DNA of 64,000 bases, from assembly GCA_023421735.1 (NCBI GenBank), contig JAEZSP010000022.1, positions 111,312 to 175,311 of the forward strand. The letters run 5' to 3'. Below the pieces are notes generated by a model. The model saw only the letters and a list, made by a program, of their open reading frames with translations. It ran no database searches and had not been told where the DNA came from. Position numbers and translations under genes: made by a program. Positions 34,597 to 42,603 of this stretch are shown in pieces. The stretch comes from Bacillota bacterium (lineage in GTDB: Bacteria; Bacillota_A; Clostridia; Christensenellales; Aristaeellaceae). The stretch's first letter is position 1; every line of letters begins with the position of its first letter.

Positions 34597-35679
34597 CTAC
34601 ATCTCCTTTTTCCTGTCGAGCAGCGCGTCATAGACCGCCATCGCGCACGCGGCTTCCACCACGGGCACGGCGCGCGGCACCACGCATGGGTCGTGCCGTC
34701 CCTTGATGGCGAGCGTCTCTTTCGTCATGGTTTCAAGGTTCACCGTGTTCTGCGTTTGAAAGATCGATGCCGTGGGCTTGAACGCCGCCCGGAATATGAT
34801 CGGCATGCCCGATGATATGCCCCCCAGAATGCCGCCGTGCCGGTTCGTTTTTGTCTCGACCTTTCCGTCCCGCACAGTGAACGCGTCGTTGTGCTTTGAT
34901 CCGCGCATGCCCGCGCTCCCAAAGCCCGCCCCGAACTCGATTCCCTTCACCGCGGGAATCGCAAAGATCGCCTGCGCGATCTTGTTCTCCAGCCCGTCAA
35001 ACATCGGGTCGCCCACGCCTACCGGCAGCCCGACCACCGCGCACTCAATCACGCCGCCCACCGAGTCCGTGTCCATGCGCGCGTCATCGATCACACGAGC
35101 CATCATATGCATCGCGGCATCGTCGATGACGGTCAGATACCCCTCTTTGACGGCGTCCAGCTGCGGCTGGACGGGGTCAAAGGCCGTGTCGTCCACGTGC
35201 GCGATCTTCCGAATGTGCGCCCCGATCCGGATGCCATCCTGTTCCAGCATCTGCTTCATGATCCCGCCCGCCAGGCACATCGGCGCAGTCAGACGCCCGG
35301 AAAAGTGCCCGCCGCCCGTCTTGTCCTGAAATCCGGCGTATTTTACCTGCGCGGTGTAATCCGCGTGCCCCGGACGCGGCGTGACGTGAAAGTTCGGGTA
35401 GTCCTCTTTTTTCACGTTCGTGTTGCGAATCACCGCCGAAAGCGGTGCGCCGCAGGTCTTCCCGTCCACGACGCCCGAGAGAATTTCGTATTGGTCGGCC
35501 TCGCGCCGCGCGGTCGAGAGGATGGACTGCCCCGGCGTGCGCCGCTGCATAAACGCCGTCAGCGCCTCAAAATCCGGCGCAAATCCCGCCGGCAATCCGT
35601 CGATCACCACGCCGATCGCGGCGGAGTGCGATTGCCCAAAGATCGATACGCGCACGTTTTTTCCGTAGATGGAACTCAT
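34597..35679 (-). CDS. aroC: Chorismate synthase
   Basis: A 360-residue FMN-dependent synthase, with GQSHSAAIGVVIDGLPAG at the N terminus, the RPGHADYTAQVKY motif, and GGILGGISSGMPI in the C-terminal half. It makes chorismate from EPSP. The ATG at 35679 has GGAGG 7 nt upstream; the frame runs on upstream but without conserved sequence. It starts one base after the aroA stop. Confidence 0.95.
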   Translation of the reverse strand: MSSIYGKNVRVSIFGQSHSAAIGVVIDGLPAGFAPDFEALTAFMQRRTPGQSILSTARREADQYEILSGVVDGKTCGAPLSAVIRNTNVKKEDYPNFHVTPRPGHADYTAQVKYAGFQDKTGGGHFSGRLTAPMCLAGGIMKQMLEQDGIRIGAHIRKIAHVDDTAFDPVQPQLDAVKEGYLTVIDDAAMHMMARVIDDARMDTDSVGGVIECAVVGLPVGVGDPMFDGLENKIAQAIFAIPAVKGIEFGAGFGSAGMRGSKHNDAFTVRDGKVETKTNRHGGILGGISSGMPIIFRAAFKPTASIFQTQNTVNLETMTKETLAIKGRHDPCVVPRAVPVVEAACAMAVYDALLDRKKEM

Positions 35680-35680
35680 T

Positions 35681-36886
35681 TCACACCTCCGTTTCGACCC
35701 GTAGGCCGAGCGCTTGTAAATCGTCAAAGAATCCGGGATACGACTTGTTTACCGTTTCTGCGCGCAGAATCGTCACCGGATTTTCGCACAGCGGCGCGGC
35801 ACACGCCGCCATCATGGCGATTCGGTGGTCGTTGTACGAGTCCACCGTCCCGCCCGCAAGCACCTTCCCGCCTTCGATGATGATCGCGTCACCCGACGCA
35901 CGCACATCCGCCCCGAGCGCCGTCCATGTCTCGACGATGCTCGCGATCCGGTCGGATTCCTTGAGCCGGAGCCGCCCGGCGTTCAAAAGCCGCGTCGTAC
36001 CCGTTGCCGTTGCGCCTAAAATCGCCAACGCAGGCGCGAGATCCGGCGTGTCCGAAACGTCGACGTCCACCCCGTGCGCGGGCTTCCCGAATCGCGCGAT
36101 CATCTCATCGACCGCGCGGTCGCCCTGCGGCGACGCGGGATCGAGTCCCGTGACCTTCACGTCCCCTGCGCACAGGAAAAACGCCGCGTTTGACCAGTCG
36201 CCCTCCGCGCGCGCCGTTCCGGGTGTTCGGTACGCCTGATGGCCCGGCACCAGCAGCACGTCCCCGTCCCATTCCGTCTGAACGCCGAACATCCGCAGCG
36301 CGGATCGCGTGATGTCCACATATCCCTTCGATGCGAGGGGAGACGTCAGCCGAATTTCGCAGTCCGCGCCCGTCAGGGGCGCTGCCATCAAAAGCCCGGA
36401 GATGTACTGCGAGGAAACGTCGCCCGGCAGCGTGAATGCGCCGCCCGTCAATCTGCCCTGCGTCTCGACGACCGCCGTCCCCCTGCCCGAAACCGTGATC
36501 CCATGCGCGGAAAGCGCGGCAAACAGCGCGTCCATGGGCCGCTCCGGCAGCCGTCCCGCGAGCAAGAACCGCGCATCCGCGCCCAGTGCGCACGCAACCG
36601 GCAACATGAACCGGTACGTCGATCCGCTTTCGCCGCAGTCGAGGGTGGGGAAGGGGGCACGCGGACCCGCCGCGACCCGGAACCCGCCGCTTGCCCGGTC
36701 GACATGCGCCCCGAGCGCAGCGATGCACCCCGCGGTCGCCAGGATGTCGGCCGAGACGGCGGGACATGCGATCTCGGTCGGTGCGTCCGCAAAGGCCGCG
36801 CAGATGAGTAGCCTGTGCGCGTGCGATTTTGATGGAATCGCCGCGATCTCGCCGGAGAGTTTTCCGGGATAGATCTTCGCAATCAT
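35681..36886 (-). CDS. aroA: EPSP synthase
   Basis: A 401-residue 3-phosphoshikimate 1-carboxyvinyltransferase, with SKSHAHRLLICAAFA at the N terminus, DCGESGSTYRFMLPVA in place of the more usual LGNAGT motif, and the C-terminal RLKESDRIAS. The DCGESGST and SKSHA variants are common in Clostridia. The ATG at 36886 overlaps the aroB stop as ATGA, with GGAGGG upstream. Confidence 0.94.
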   Translation of the reverse strand: MIAKIYPGKLSGEIAAIPSKSHAHRLLICAAFADAPTEIACPAVSADILATAGCIAALGAHVDRASGGFRVAAGPRAPFPTLDCGESGSTYRFMLPVACALGADARFLLAGRLPERPMDALFAALSAHGITVSGRGTAVVETQGRLTGGAFTLPGDVSSQYISGLLMAAPLTGADCEIRLTSPLASKGYVDITRSALRMFGVQTEWDGDVLLVPGHQAYRTPGTARAEGDWSNAAFFLCAGDVKVTGLDPASPQGDRAVDEMIARFGKPAHGVDVDVSDTPDLAPALAILGATATGTTRLLNAGRLRLKESDRIASIVETWTALGADVRASGDAIIIEGGKVLAGGTVDSYNDHRIAMMAACAAPLCENPVTILRAETVNKSYPGFFDDLQALGLRVETEV

Positions 36887-37905
36887 GCTTCCAATCCCTC
36901 CTCGAGAAACGCCCGCGCTTCCGAAAGCGTGGTGGGGTAGAGTTCGCAGCATCCGATCTCGCGCAACACCACCAATGTGATCTTATCCCCCGCGCGCTTC
37001 TTGTCGGAAAGCATCACGTCGAACATATCCGCCGCACCATACGGGCATGTGGTCGGCAGACCGAACGTCCGGATCATCCCGATCAGTTCGTCACGCGCCA
37101 CATCGGCGCACAGCCCGCGTCGCGCGCAGGCGCGCGCCATGATCGCCATGCCCATTGCGACTGCCGACCCGTGCGAGGTCTCGTAATCGCTCAATTTCTC
37201 GATCGCGTGCGCAAACGTGTGCCCAAAGTTCAGGATCTGCCGGATGCCCGTGTCGCGTTCGTCCTGTTCCACAACAGACCGCTTGATCGCCACGTTTCGC
37301 GCAACGATTCCGTCGAGGTCTCCGCGCACCCCGGGCAGCCGCCGAAACAGATCGGCGTCCCGGATCGCGCCGTGCTTGATCACCTCCGCCATGCCGTCGC
37401 GGAATATTTCGTCCGGCAGGGTCCGAAGCGCCTCGGGGTCAATCACCACCGCATGCGGCTGGTAAAAAGCCCCCGCGAGGTTCTTTCCGGCGGGCAGATC
37501 GACGGCGGTCTTCCCGCCGACGGAGGAATCCACGCAAGCCAAAAGGGTCGTCGGCACCTGCACCAATTTCACCCCGCGCAGATATGTCGCCGCGGCAAAA
37601 CCGGCCATGTCCCCGGTCACGCCGCCGCCCAGAGCCACCACCGCGTCCGTGCGCGTCAGCCGCGCCTGCGCGAGAAAATCCAGCATCTGGGCGTATGTCC
37701 CGATGGTCTTGTTCTCCTCTCCATGCGGGAATGTGTGCCGCACGACCCTCCAGCCCGCATCTTTCAGCGACCTTTCGAGCGCGCTTCCGTAAAGGGGCAT
37801 CACATTGTCGTCGGAGATGATCGCCGCCAGTCCGGGCTTCAGCGTCTTTGAGATAATCGCGCCCGCATTCGGCAGGGCGCCTGATCGGATGGTGATCTCG
37901 CTCAT
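36883..37905 (-). CDS. aroB: 3-dehydroquinate synthase
   Basis: A 340-residue NAD- and metal-dependent enzyme. The family motif GGGVTGDMAGFAAATYLRG and VDSSVGGKTAVDLPAGKN are clear, and the metal ligands lie in ILNFGHTFAHAIEK and HGSAVAMGM. It cyclises DAHP to 3-dehydroquinate. The ATG at 37905 overlaps the tyrA stop; the long upstream extension of the frame lies inside tyrA and is not real. Confidence 0.95.
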   Translation of the reverse strand: MSEITIRSGALPNAGAIISKTLKPGLAAIISDDNVMPLYGSALERSLKDAGWRVVRHTFPHGEENKTIGTYAQMLDFLAQARLTRTDAVVALGGGVTGDMAGFAAATYLRGVKLVQVPTTLLACVDSSVGGKTAVDLPAGKNLAGAFYQPHAVVIDPEALRTLPDEIFRDGMAEVIKHGAIRDADLFRRLPGVRGDLDGIVARNVAIKRSVVEQDERDTGIRQILNFGHTFAHAIEKLSDYETSHGSAVAMGMAIMARACARRGLCADVARDELIGMIRTFGLPTTCPYGAADMFDVMLSDKKRAGDKITLVVLREIGCCELYPTTLSEARAFLEEGLEA

Positions 37906-38738
37906 CGTCCGTCCACCTCCGCCTTGATGCGCCGCCCTTCGTCCAAAAGTGCGCGCAGCACCGCCGCGTCGCCCCGTTCGATCGCGTCGCGATATTGATG
38001 CAATGATGCAATGATGATGTCGATTTCGCGGACGAGATTGTCCCTGTTTTCGAGAAACAGCGGCGTCCACATATCGGGATTGAGCCATGCGACGCGTGTT
38101 AAATCCTTGTAGCTGCCCGCCGAGAAGCCCGTGTGGGCGCGCGCGGTGGGACTCTTGATGTATGCGTTTGAAACGACATGGGCGAGTTGAGAGGTAAATG
38201 CGATCAGTTCGTCGTGTTTTTCTGCGGTCGTCACGGAGATGGCGCCGAATCCCGCGGGCGAAAGCGCCTCCTTGATGCGTTCGTAGAGTTTGATGTCGTC
38301 AAATTCCGGCGGCACGATAACCATACTCGCGCCCTTGAAAAGGTCTGCGCGGCTGTATCCGAAGCCTGAATTGTGCGTGCCTGCCATGGGATGCCCGCCC
38401 GCATACGTGAACCCGTATTGCTTTGCGAGCCGAAATCCCGCCTCGCACACGGTGCGCTTCGTGCCGCAGCAGTCGATCACCAGCGCATCCTTGCGCACGT
38501 GCGGCGCGATCTCCTCCATGTACTTGATCGCAGCCACGGGGTAAATGGCGATGAGGATCAGATCGCATTCCGATACGGTCTGCGTCGTCAGTGCCCCATC
38601 CGCCGCGCCCGCCAGCACCGCGATGCCCATCACGGAGCGATCCGCGTCGAAGCCGAGCACCCGATGCTCGCCGGACGCTTTGTATGCCTTTGCGAGGGAA
38701 CCGCCGATCAGCCCCAGACCCGCGATGCCGACCGTCAT
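37902..38738 (-). CDS. tyrA: Prephenate dehydrogenase
   Basis: A 278-residue NAD-dependent enzyme: GLGLIGGSLAKAYK for the nucleotide fold, GGHPMAGTHNSGFGYS with the catalytic His, and the helical C-terminal dimerisation part. It converts prephenate to 4-hydroxyphenylpyruvate for tyrosine. No ACT domain is fused. The start overlaps the aroF stop. Confidence 0.94.
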   Translation of the reverse strand: MTVGIAGLGLIGGSLAKAYKASGEHRVLGFDADRSVMGIAVLAGAADGALTTQTVSECDLILIAIYPVAAIKYMEEIAPHVRKDALVIDCCGTKRTVCEAGFRLAKQYGFTYAGGHPMAGTHNSGFGYSRADLFKGASMVIVPPEFDDIKLYERIKEALSPAGFGAISVTTAEKHDELIAFTSQLAHVVSNAYIKSPTARAHTGFSAGSYKDLTRVAWLNPDMWTPLFLENRDNLVREIDIIIASLHQYRDAIERGDAAVLRALLDEGRRIKAEVDGR

Positions 38739-39739
38739 TGCGCAATCGCCTCCCTCACCTTTTCAACGCGCTTCGCAATTCGGTCGAACTGATCCGGCGT
38801 TACCGACTGCGCGCCGTCCGACAGCGCGTGCTCGGGGTCGTTGTGCACCTCGATCATCAGTCCATCCGCGCCCGCCGCCGTCGCCGCCAGGGCCATCGGC
38901 TCCACCAATCGCGCTTTGCCCGTCGCATGGCTCGGATCGACGATGATTGGCAAATGCGTCAGTTCGCGCAGCATCGGTACTGCGGAAAGGTCGAGCGTGT
39001 TTCTGGTGTAGGTCTCGAAGGTGCGGATGCCGCGCTCGCAGACGAGTACTCGCTCGTTGCCGCCCGCCATGACGTACTCGGCAGACATCAACAGCTCCTT
39101 GAGCGTGTTCGCGAGTCCGCGTTTGAGAAGAATCACCTTATCCGTGCGCCCGAGTTCTTTTAAGAGATCGAAGTTCTGCATGTTGCGCGCGCCGACCTGA
39201 ATGACGTCCACGTCGCCGAAGAGGTGCAGGTCGTTGATGTTCATGACCTCGGAAACGATGGGCATGCCCGTCTCCTGTTTCGCAATGGCCAGGAGTCTGA
39301 GCCCGTCGGCCTGCAATCCCTGGAAGTCGTAGGGGGATGTGCGTGGCTTGAATGCGCCGCCGCGCAAAAGGTTCGCGCCCGCGGCCTTCACGCGCTTTGC
39401 GATCGAGACGATCTGTTCCTCGCTCTCAACCGAGCACGGCCCCGCGATGATCTGGAAATGTCCCCCGCCCACCTTGGTGCCGGAGACGTCAACCAGCGAG
39501 TCCTCTGTGTGGAATTTTCGGTTCGCGTTTTTGAATGGTTCGGTGATCCGCTTGACGGACTCGATGATCGAGAGCCCTTCGAGCAATCCCATGTCCACCT
39601 TGCTTGTGTCCCCGATCAGACCCAATATGCATTGAAATTCGCCTTCCGAAACGTGTACCTTGAGACCCATGTTTTGGAACCATTCGATCAGGCTGTCTCT
39701 CTGTTCCTTTGTGGTTCCCTGCCGCAGCACCGCGATCAT
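38735..39739 (-). CDS. aroF: DAHP synthase, type I beta
   Basis: A 334-residue 3-deoxy-7-phosphoheptulonate synthase. The first 70 residues form the ferredoxin-like regulatory domain of the type I beta class (MIAVLRQGTTKEQ). The barrel shows AGPCSVES, RGGAFKPRTSPYDFQG and LPIIVDPSHATGK. It is the first enzyme of the pathway and the first structural gene after the attenuator. The ATG at 39739 has GGAG 8 nt before it; the GTG at 39748 is too close to the same site. Confidence 0.94.
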   Translation of the reverse strand: MIAVLRQGTTKEQRDSLIEWFQNMGLKVHVSEGEFQCILGLIGDTSKVDMGLLEGLSIIESVKRITEPFKNANRKFHTEDSLVDVSGTKVGGGHFQIIAGPCSVESEEQIVSIAKRVKAAGANLLRGGAFKPRTSPYDFQGLQADGLRLLAIAKQETGMPIVSEVMNINDLHLFGDVDVIQVGARNMQNFDLLKELGRTDKVILLKRGLANTLKELLMSAEYVMAGGNERVLVCERGIRTFETYTRNTLDLSAVPMLRELTHLPIIVDPSHATGKARLVEPMALAATAAGADGLMIEVHNDPEHALSDGAQSVTPDQFDRIAKRVEKVREAIAQ

Positions 39740-39761
39740 ATCCCTCACTCCTTTTCAGTCT

Positions 39762-39795
39762 AAAAAAAGTACCGCACAGATGTGACTCTGTGCGG
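39762..39795 (-). terminator. Attenuator terminator of the aromatic operon
   Basis: On the minus strand CCGCACAGA, loop GTCACA, TCTGTGCGG, then TAC and seven T. It ends 22 nt before the aroF start. Confidence 0.92.
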
Positions 39796-39877
39796 CTTCG
39801 CTTCATTTTGTACCTTGTTCAGGTATTTTGCGCGACACGAATCACTCTTACTTCACCGCTGGTAAAGTAAAAGTAAT
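39782..39877 (-). promoter_or_regulatory. Competing RNA pairings of the Phe/Tyr attenuator
   Basis: On the minus strand ATTACTTTTACTTTACC (39877-39861), covering the Tyr/Phe codons, pairs with a 17-nt partner GGTGAAGTAAGAGTGAT (39857-39841) over a 3-nt loop, using three G-U pairs. The end of that partner, GTGATTCGTGT (39845-39835), can instead pair with GCACAGAGTCAC (39793-39782) with a single bulge. This includes part of the terminator's 5' arm and its loop, so the terminator would not form. Confidence 0.88.
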
Positions 39878-39914
39878 AAAAGTTCCGGGTCGCCATGGAA
39901 GATGCGTTTTTCAT
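39819..39914 (-). CDS. Phe/Tyr leader peptide
   Basis: A 31-residue open frame starting MKNASSMATRN and then FYYFYF at residues 12-17, six aromatic codons in a row. AAGGG lies 9 nt before the ATG. It sits between the aromatic-operon promoter and an intrinsic terminator, and stops 24 nt before the terminator stem. It should act as the sensor of charged tRNA-Phe and tRNA-Tyr by ribosome stalling, like pheL in enterobacteria, though unrelated in sequence. Confidence 0.92.
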   Translation of the reverse strand: MKNASSMATRNFYYFYFTSGEVRVIRVAQNT

Positions 39915-39946
39915 GGTGTCCATCCCTTCGTCGCTTAATGGAACCA

Positions 39947-39975
39947 AGTATACAGCCTGAGACGCGGCGTGTCAA
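39947..39975 (-). promoter_or_regulatory. Promoter of the aromatic operon
   Basis: TTGACA (39975-39970) and TATACT (39952-39947) with a 17-bp spacer on the minus strand. Confidence 0.88.
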
Positions 39976-39999
39976 GCACTGTTTTTAACGCAGATCTGT

Positions 40000-40005
40000 T
40001 ATAAT
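40000..40005 (+). promoter_or_regulatory. Likely -10 box of ridA
   Basis: TATAAT 34 nt before the start codon; no convincing -35 box is seen. Confidence 0.4.
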
Positions 40006-40038
40006 TGGAAATATAACGTAGAGAGGTGGGGTTTTTTG

Positions 40039-40398
40039 ATGAAAAAAGTCATTTCCACATCCGGCGCGCCTGCCGCAATCGGACCGTACAGCCAGGCGAT
40101 TCTCGCGGGGGACATGCTCTTTGCTTCCGGACAGATCGCGCCCGACGCGGGCGATGTGCAGCAGCAGGCCGAAAAGGCGTTCGACTCCGTTCAGGCCATC
40201 CTCGAGGAGGCGGGCTTCGAGATGTCCGAAATTGTCAAGGCAACGGTATTCCTCGCGGACATGGCGGATTTTGCAAAGGTCAATGAAGTCTATGCGCGCC
40301 GCATGCCCGAGCCGTTCCCCGCGCGCTCCGCGATCCAGGTCGCCGCGCTTCCCAAGGGCGCGCTCGTTGAAATCGAGGTCATTGCGAAAAAATGCTGA
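40039..40398 (+). CDS. ridA: RidA-family enamine/imine deaminase
   Basis: A 119-residue YjgF/YER057c/UK114 protein. GPYSQAILAGDMLFASGQIA, the trimer-interface VKATVFLADM and the C-terminal PARSAIQVAALPKGALVEIEVIA with its active-site Arg are all present. It hydrolyses reactive enamines such as 2-aminoacrylate. It is divergent from the aromatic operon. The ATG at 40039 follows GAGAGGTGGGG. The 3' end overlaps the next gene by 7 bases. Confidence 0.92.
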   Translation: MKKVISTSGAPAAIGPYSQAILAGDMLFASGQIAPDAGDVQQQAEKAFDSVQAILEEAGFEMSEIVKATVFLADMADFAKVNEVYARRMPEPFPARSAIQVAALPKGALVEIEVIAKKC

Positions 40399-40742
40399 CA
40401 TTCGTCTGCTACGAAAAGTGCTCGACCTGCAAAAAGGCGCGCGATTATCTCAACGCCAACGCAGTCGCCTTCACCGAACGAGACATCAAGGGCAACAATC
40501 CCACAAAGGACGAGCTTACCGCGTGGTTTCGACTCTCCGGCCTCCCCATACGACGGCTTTTTAATACCAGCGGCATGCTCTACCGCGAACTGGGACTCTC
40601 CGCAAAGATCGACGCCATGTCCGAGGACGAAGCGCTCGCCCTCCTCGCAACCGACGGCATGCTCGTCAAGCGCCCGATTCTCGTGGGCGATGACTTCGCG
40701 CTGTTCGGCTTCAGGGAAACGGAGTGGGCGAAGCGCACGTAG
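40392..40742 (+). CDS. Spx/ArsC-family thioredoxin-fold protein
   Basis: A 116-residue single-domain protein. C10 and C13 lie in YEKCSTCKKARDYL, followed by the family's ERDIKGNNPTKDEL and the conserved VKRPILVGDD loop. It is closest to the YusI/Spx side of the ArsC family rather than to a proven arsenate reductase. It could be a redox-responsive regulator or reductase. It is coupled to ridA by a 7-base overlap. Confidence 0.85.
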   Translation: MLTFVCYEKCSTCKKARDYLNANAVAFTERDIKGNNPTKDELTAWFRLSGLPIRRLFNTSGMLYRELGLSAKIDAMSEDEALALLATDGMLVKRPILVGDDFALFGFRETEWAKRT

Positions 40743-40747
40743 GGAAC

Positions 40748-40805
40748 GCCGGGGCGCTGCCCCGGACCCTGTTCAAGGGCTAATACTCTTGAAAATCCCT
40801 TGCTG
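40748..40805. repeat. REP-like GC-rich element, copy B
   Basis: CCGGGGCGCTGCCCCGG hairpin, then CCCTG...AAGGG...CTTGAAAATCCC. The same arrangement as at 28106-28162. Confidence 0.45.
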
Positions 40806-40824
40806 GGGAAATGAAAATGCGTGT

Positions 40825-40856
40825 CGGCGGTGCGGGGTTTGGCCCCCGCACCGCCG
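40825..40856. terminator. Hairpin between convergent genes
   Basis: CGGCGGTGCGGGG and CCCCGCACCGCCG form a 13-bp perfect stem with a 6-nt loop, followed by a short T-rich stretch. Confidence 0.65.
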
Positions 40857-40884
40857 AGCTTTGTTTGGGATCTCTGCTTTCCCG

Positions 40885-42603
40885 TTACTCCCGTGCCTCC
40901 CCGTAAAATCCCCTGTACCAATCCGCGAATTTCCCCAATCCCTCCTCGATGGTCGTTTCGGGCTTGAAGTTAAAATCTCGAATCAGATCGTCCACGTCTG
41001 CGTAGGTCTGATAGACGTCGCCGGGCTGCATGGGCAGGAATTCCTTCTTTGCCTCGCGCCCGATGGCTTTTTCGAGTACCCCGATGAACCGCATGAGTTT
41101 TTCCGGCTTATTGTTGCCGATATTGTAGACCTTCGCGGGGTCGGGACCTTCCGGCGGGCGGTTCAGCATGCCAATGATGCCGCGCACGATGTCGTCAACG
41201 TAGGTAAAATCGCGGAGCATGTCGCCGCCATTGTAGATTTTGATGGTCTCCCCACGCATGATCATGTCCGTGAACTTGAAATACGCCATGTCCGGACGCC
41301 CATAGGGACCATAGACCGTAAAGAATCGAAGCCCCGTCGTCGGAATGCCGTAAAGATGGCTGTAGGTAAAGGCCATCAACTCGTTTGATTTCTTCGTCGC
41401 GGCGTATAGACTGATCGGCTTTGAAACGTCGTCCGTGACCGAGAACGGCGTCTTCTGCTGGTTCCCGTAGACGGACGAGGAGGACGCATATAAAAGATGT
41501 TTCACAGGATGCCGACGGCACGCCTCGAGGACGTTGAAAAACCCGACGATGTTTGATTCGATGTACGCGCGCGGATTGTCGATGGAATACCGGACGCCCG
41601 CCTGCGCCGCAAGGTTCACGACGATCTGGGGCGCGTGTGCCGCAAAAACCGCCTCTACCGCCGCATCGTCCGCCAAGTCCCCCTTCGCAAACGTAAATTC
41701 CGGGGACTCATGTAAAACATCGAGCCGCGCCTCCTTGAGCCGCACGTCGTAATAGTCGTTCAGGTTGTCGTACCCCACGACCGTCTCTCCGCGTGCGAGG
41801 AGCCATTTGGAAAGGTGAAACCCGATGAACCCCGCTGCGCCTGTCACGAGATAGGTCATGCGTTTGCCCCCCTCAATCCCGCGGTATCCCGCGCACACCG
41901 CTCGGTAGCTCTCCAGATTCCCGATGTCGTACCGCTTCCCCGGCATTTCCATCGCGCGAATCTCCGTTTTCTGTGCCATCCAGGCCATCAAACTGCCCGG
42001 CGCATCCACGTTCACCCCCGCGTCGATTGCTTCCCGCATGCGCGGCAGGTCATTTCGCACATAGTAGTAAAACGGCGGCGCGCACCAATCGGAAAAAGGC
42101 ACTTCCGGCTTCTCCTCCATGCGCGTCACCCGGTCGCCTTTGCCGATCTCCATCACGCCGCACTTCTTGAGCCGGCCCGCATCCGTTTCGCGGTAGCGCA
42201 TCAGACAGCTTATGCCTGCCTTTTGCGCATAGCGCACAAATTGGCCGAGTGAAAAATCGAGCACATTGTCGCCCGCAATGACGAGCACATCCTCGTCTGC
42301 CGTGATGGCGTCAATCGCAAATTGCATGTCCCGCACCGCACCAAGTCGCGTCTCGTTGGAGATCGACCCGTCGTCAAGTACCGTCAGATTCAGTTTGGAT
42401 TCCTTCGCCCAATCTCGAAAATGCGCCGCGTACTTGTGGTTTGAGATGACGACGTACCGACTCACGTCGCACGCGCCGTCGATGTCGTCCAAAAGCCAGT
42501 CGAGAATGGCCTTCCCGCCCACTTCCAAAAGCGGCTTTGGGAAATTCTCCGTCAACGGATAAAGCCGCGTCGCATATCCCGCCGCCAATATCATGCAAAT
42601 CAT
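40885..42603 (-). CDS. Sugar nucleotidyltransferase-UDP-uronate 4-epimerase fusion
   Basis: A 572-residue frame. Residues 1-240 are a sugar-1-phosphate nucleotidyltransferase (MILAAGYATRLYPLTENFPKP). From about 249 on it is an NAD-dependent epimerase starting YLVTGAAGFIGFHLSKWL, with SSSSVYG and the YAATKKSNE catalytic pair, closest to UDP-glucuronate 4-epimerases. The epimerase part has its own ATG at 41859 with GAGGGGGG 9 nt upstream, so it may also be made alone. The start overlaps the GHMP kinase stop (TAATG). Together they would convert a uronate-1-phosphate to UDP-GalA and UDP-GlcA. Confidence 0.88.
   Translation of the reverse strand: MICMILAAGYATRLYPLTENFPKPLLEVGGKAILDWLLDDIDGACDVSRYVVISNHKYAAHFRDWAKESKLNLTVLDDGSISNETRLGAVRDMQFAIDAITADEDVLVIAGDNVLDFSLGQFVRYAQKAGISCLMRYRETDAGRLKKCGVMEIGKGDRVTRMEEKPEVPFSDWCAPPFYYYVRNDLPRMREAIDAGVNVDAPGSLMAWMAQKTEIRAMEMPGKRYDIGNLESYRAVCAGYRGIEGGKRMTYLVTGAAGFIGFHLSKWLLARGETVVGYDNLNDYYDVRLKEARLDVLHESPEFTFAKGDLADDAAVEAVFAAHAPQIVVNLAAQAGVRYSIDNPRAYIESNIVGFFNVLEACRRHPVKHLLYASSSSVYGNQQKTPFSVTDDVSKPISLYAATKKSNELMAFTYSHLYGIPTTGLRFFTVYGPYGRPDMAYFKFTDMIMRGETIKIYNGGDMLRDFTYVDDIVRGIIGMLNRPPEGPDPAKVYNIGNNKPEKLMRFIGVLEKAIGREAKKEFLPMQPGDVYQTYADVDDLIRDFNFKPETTIEEGLGKFADWYRGFYGEARE

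Noticed and set aside
40392..40742. Arsenate reductase as a definite call
   Set aside because: The CxxC form and lack of arsenic genes fit the Spx/YusI side of the family better.
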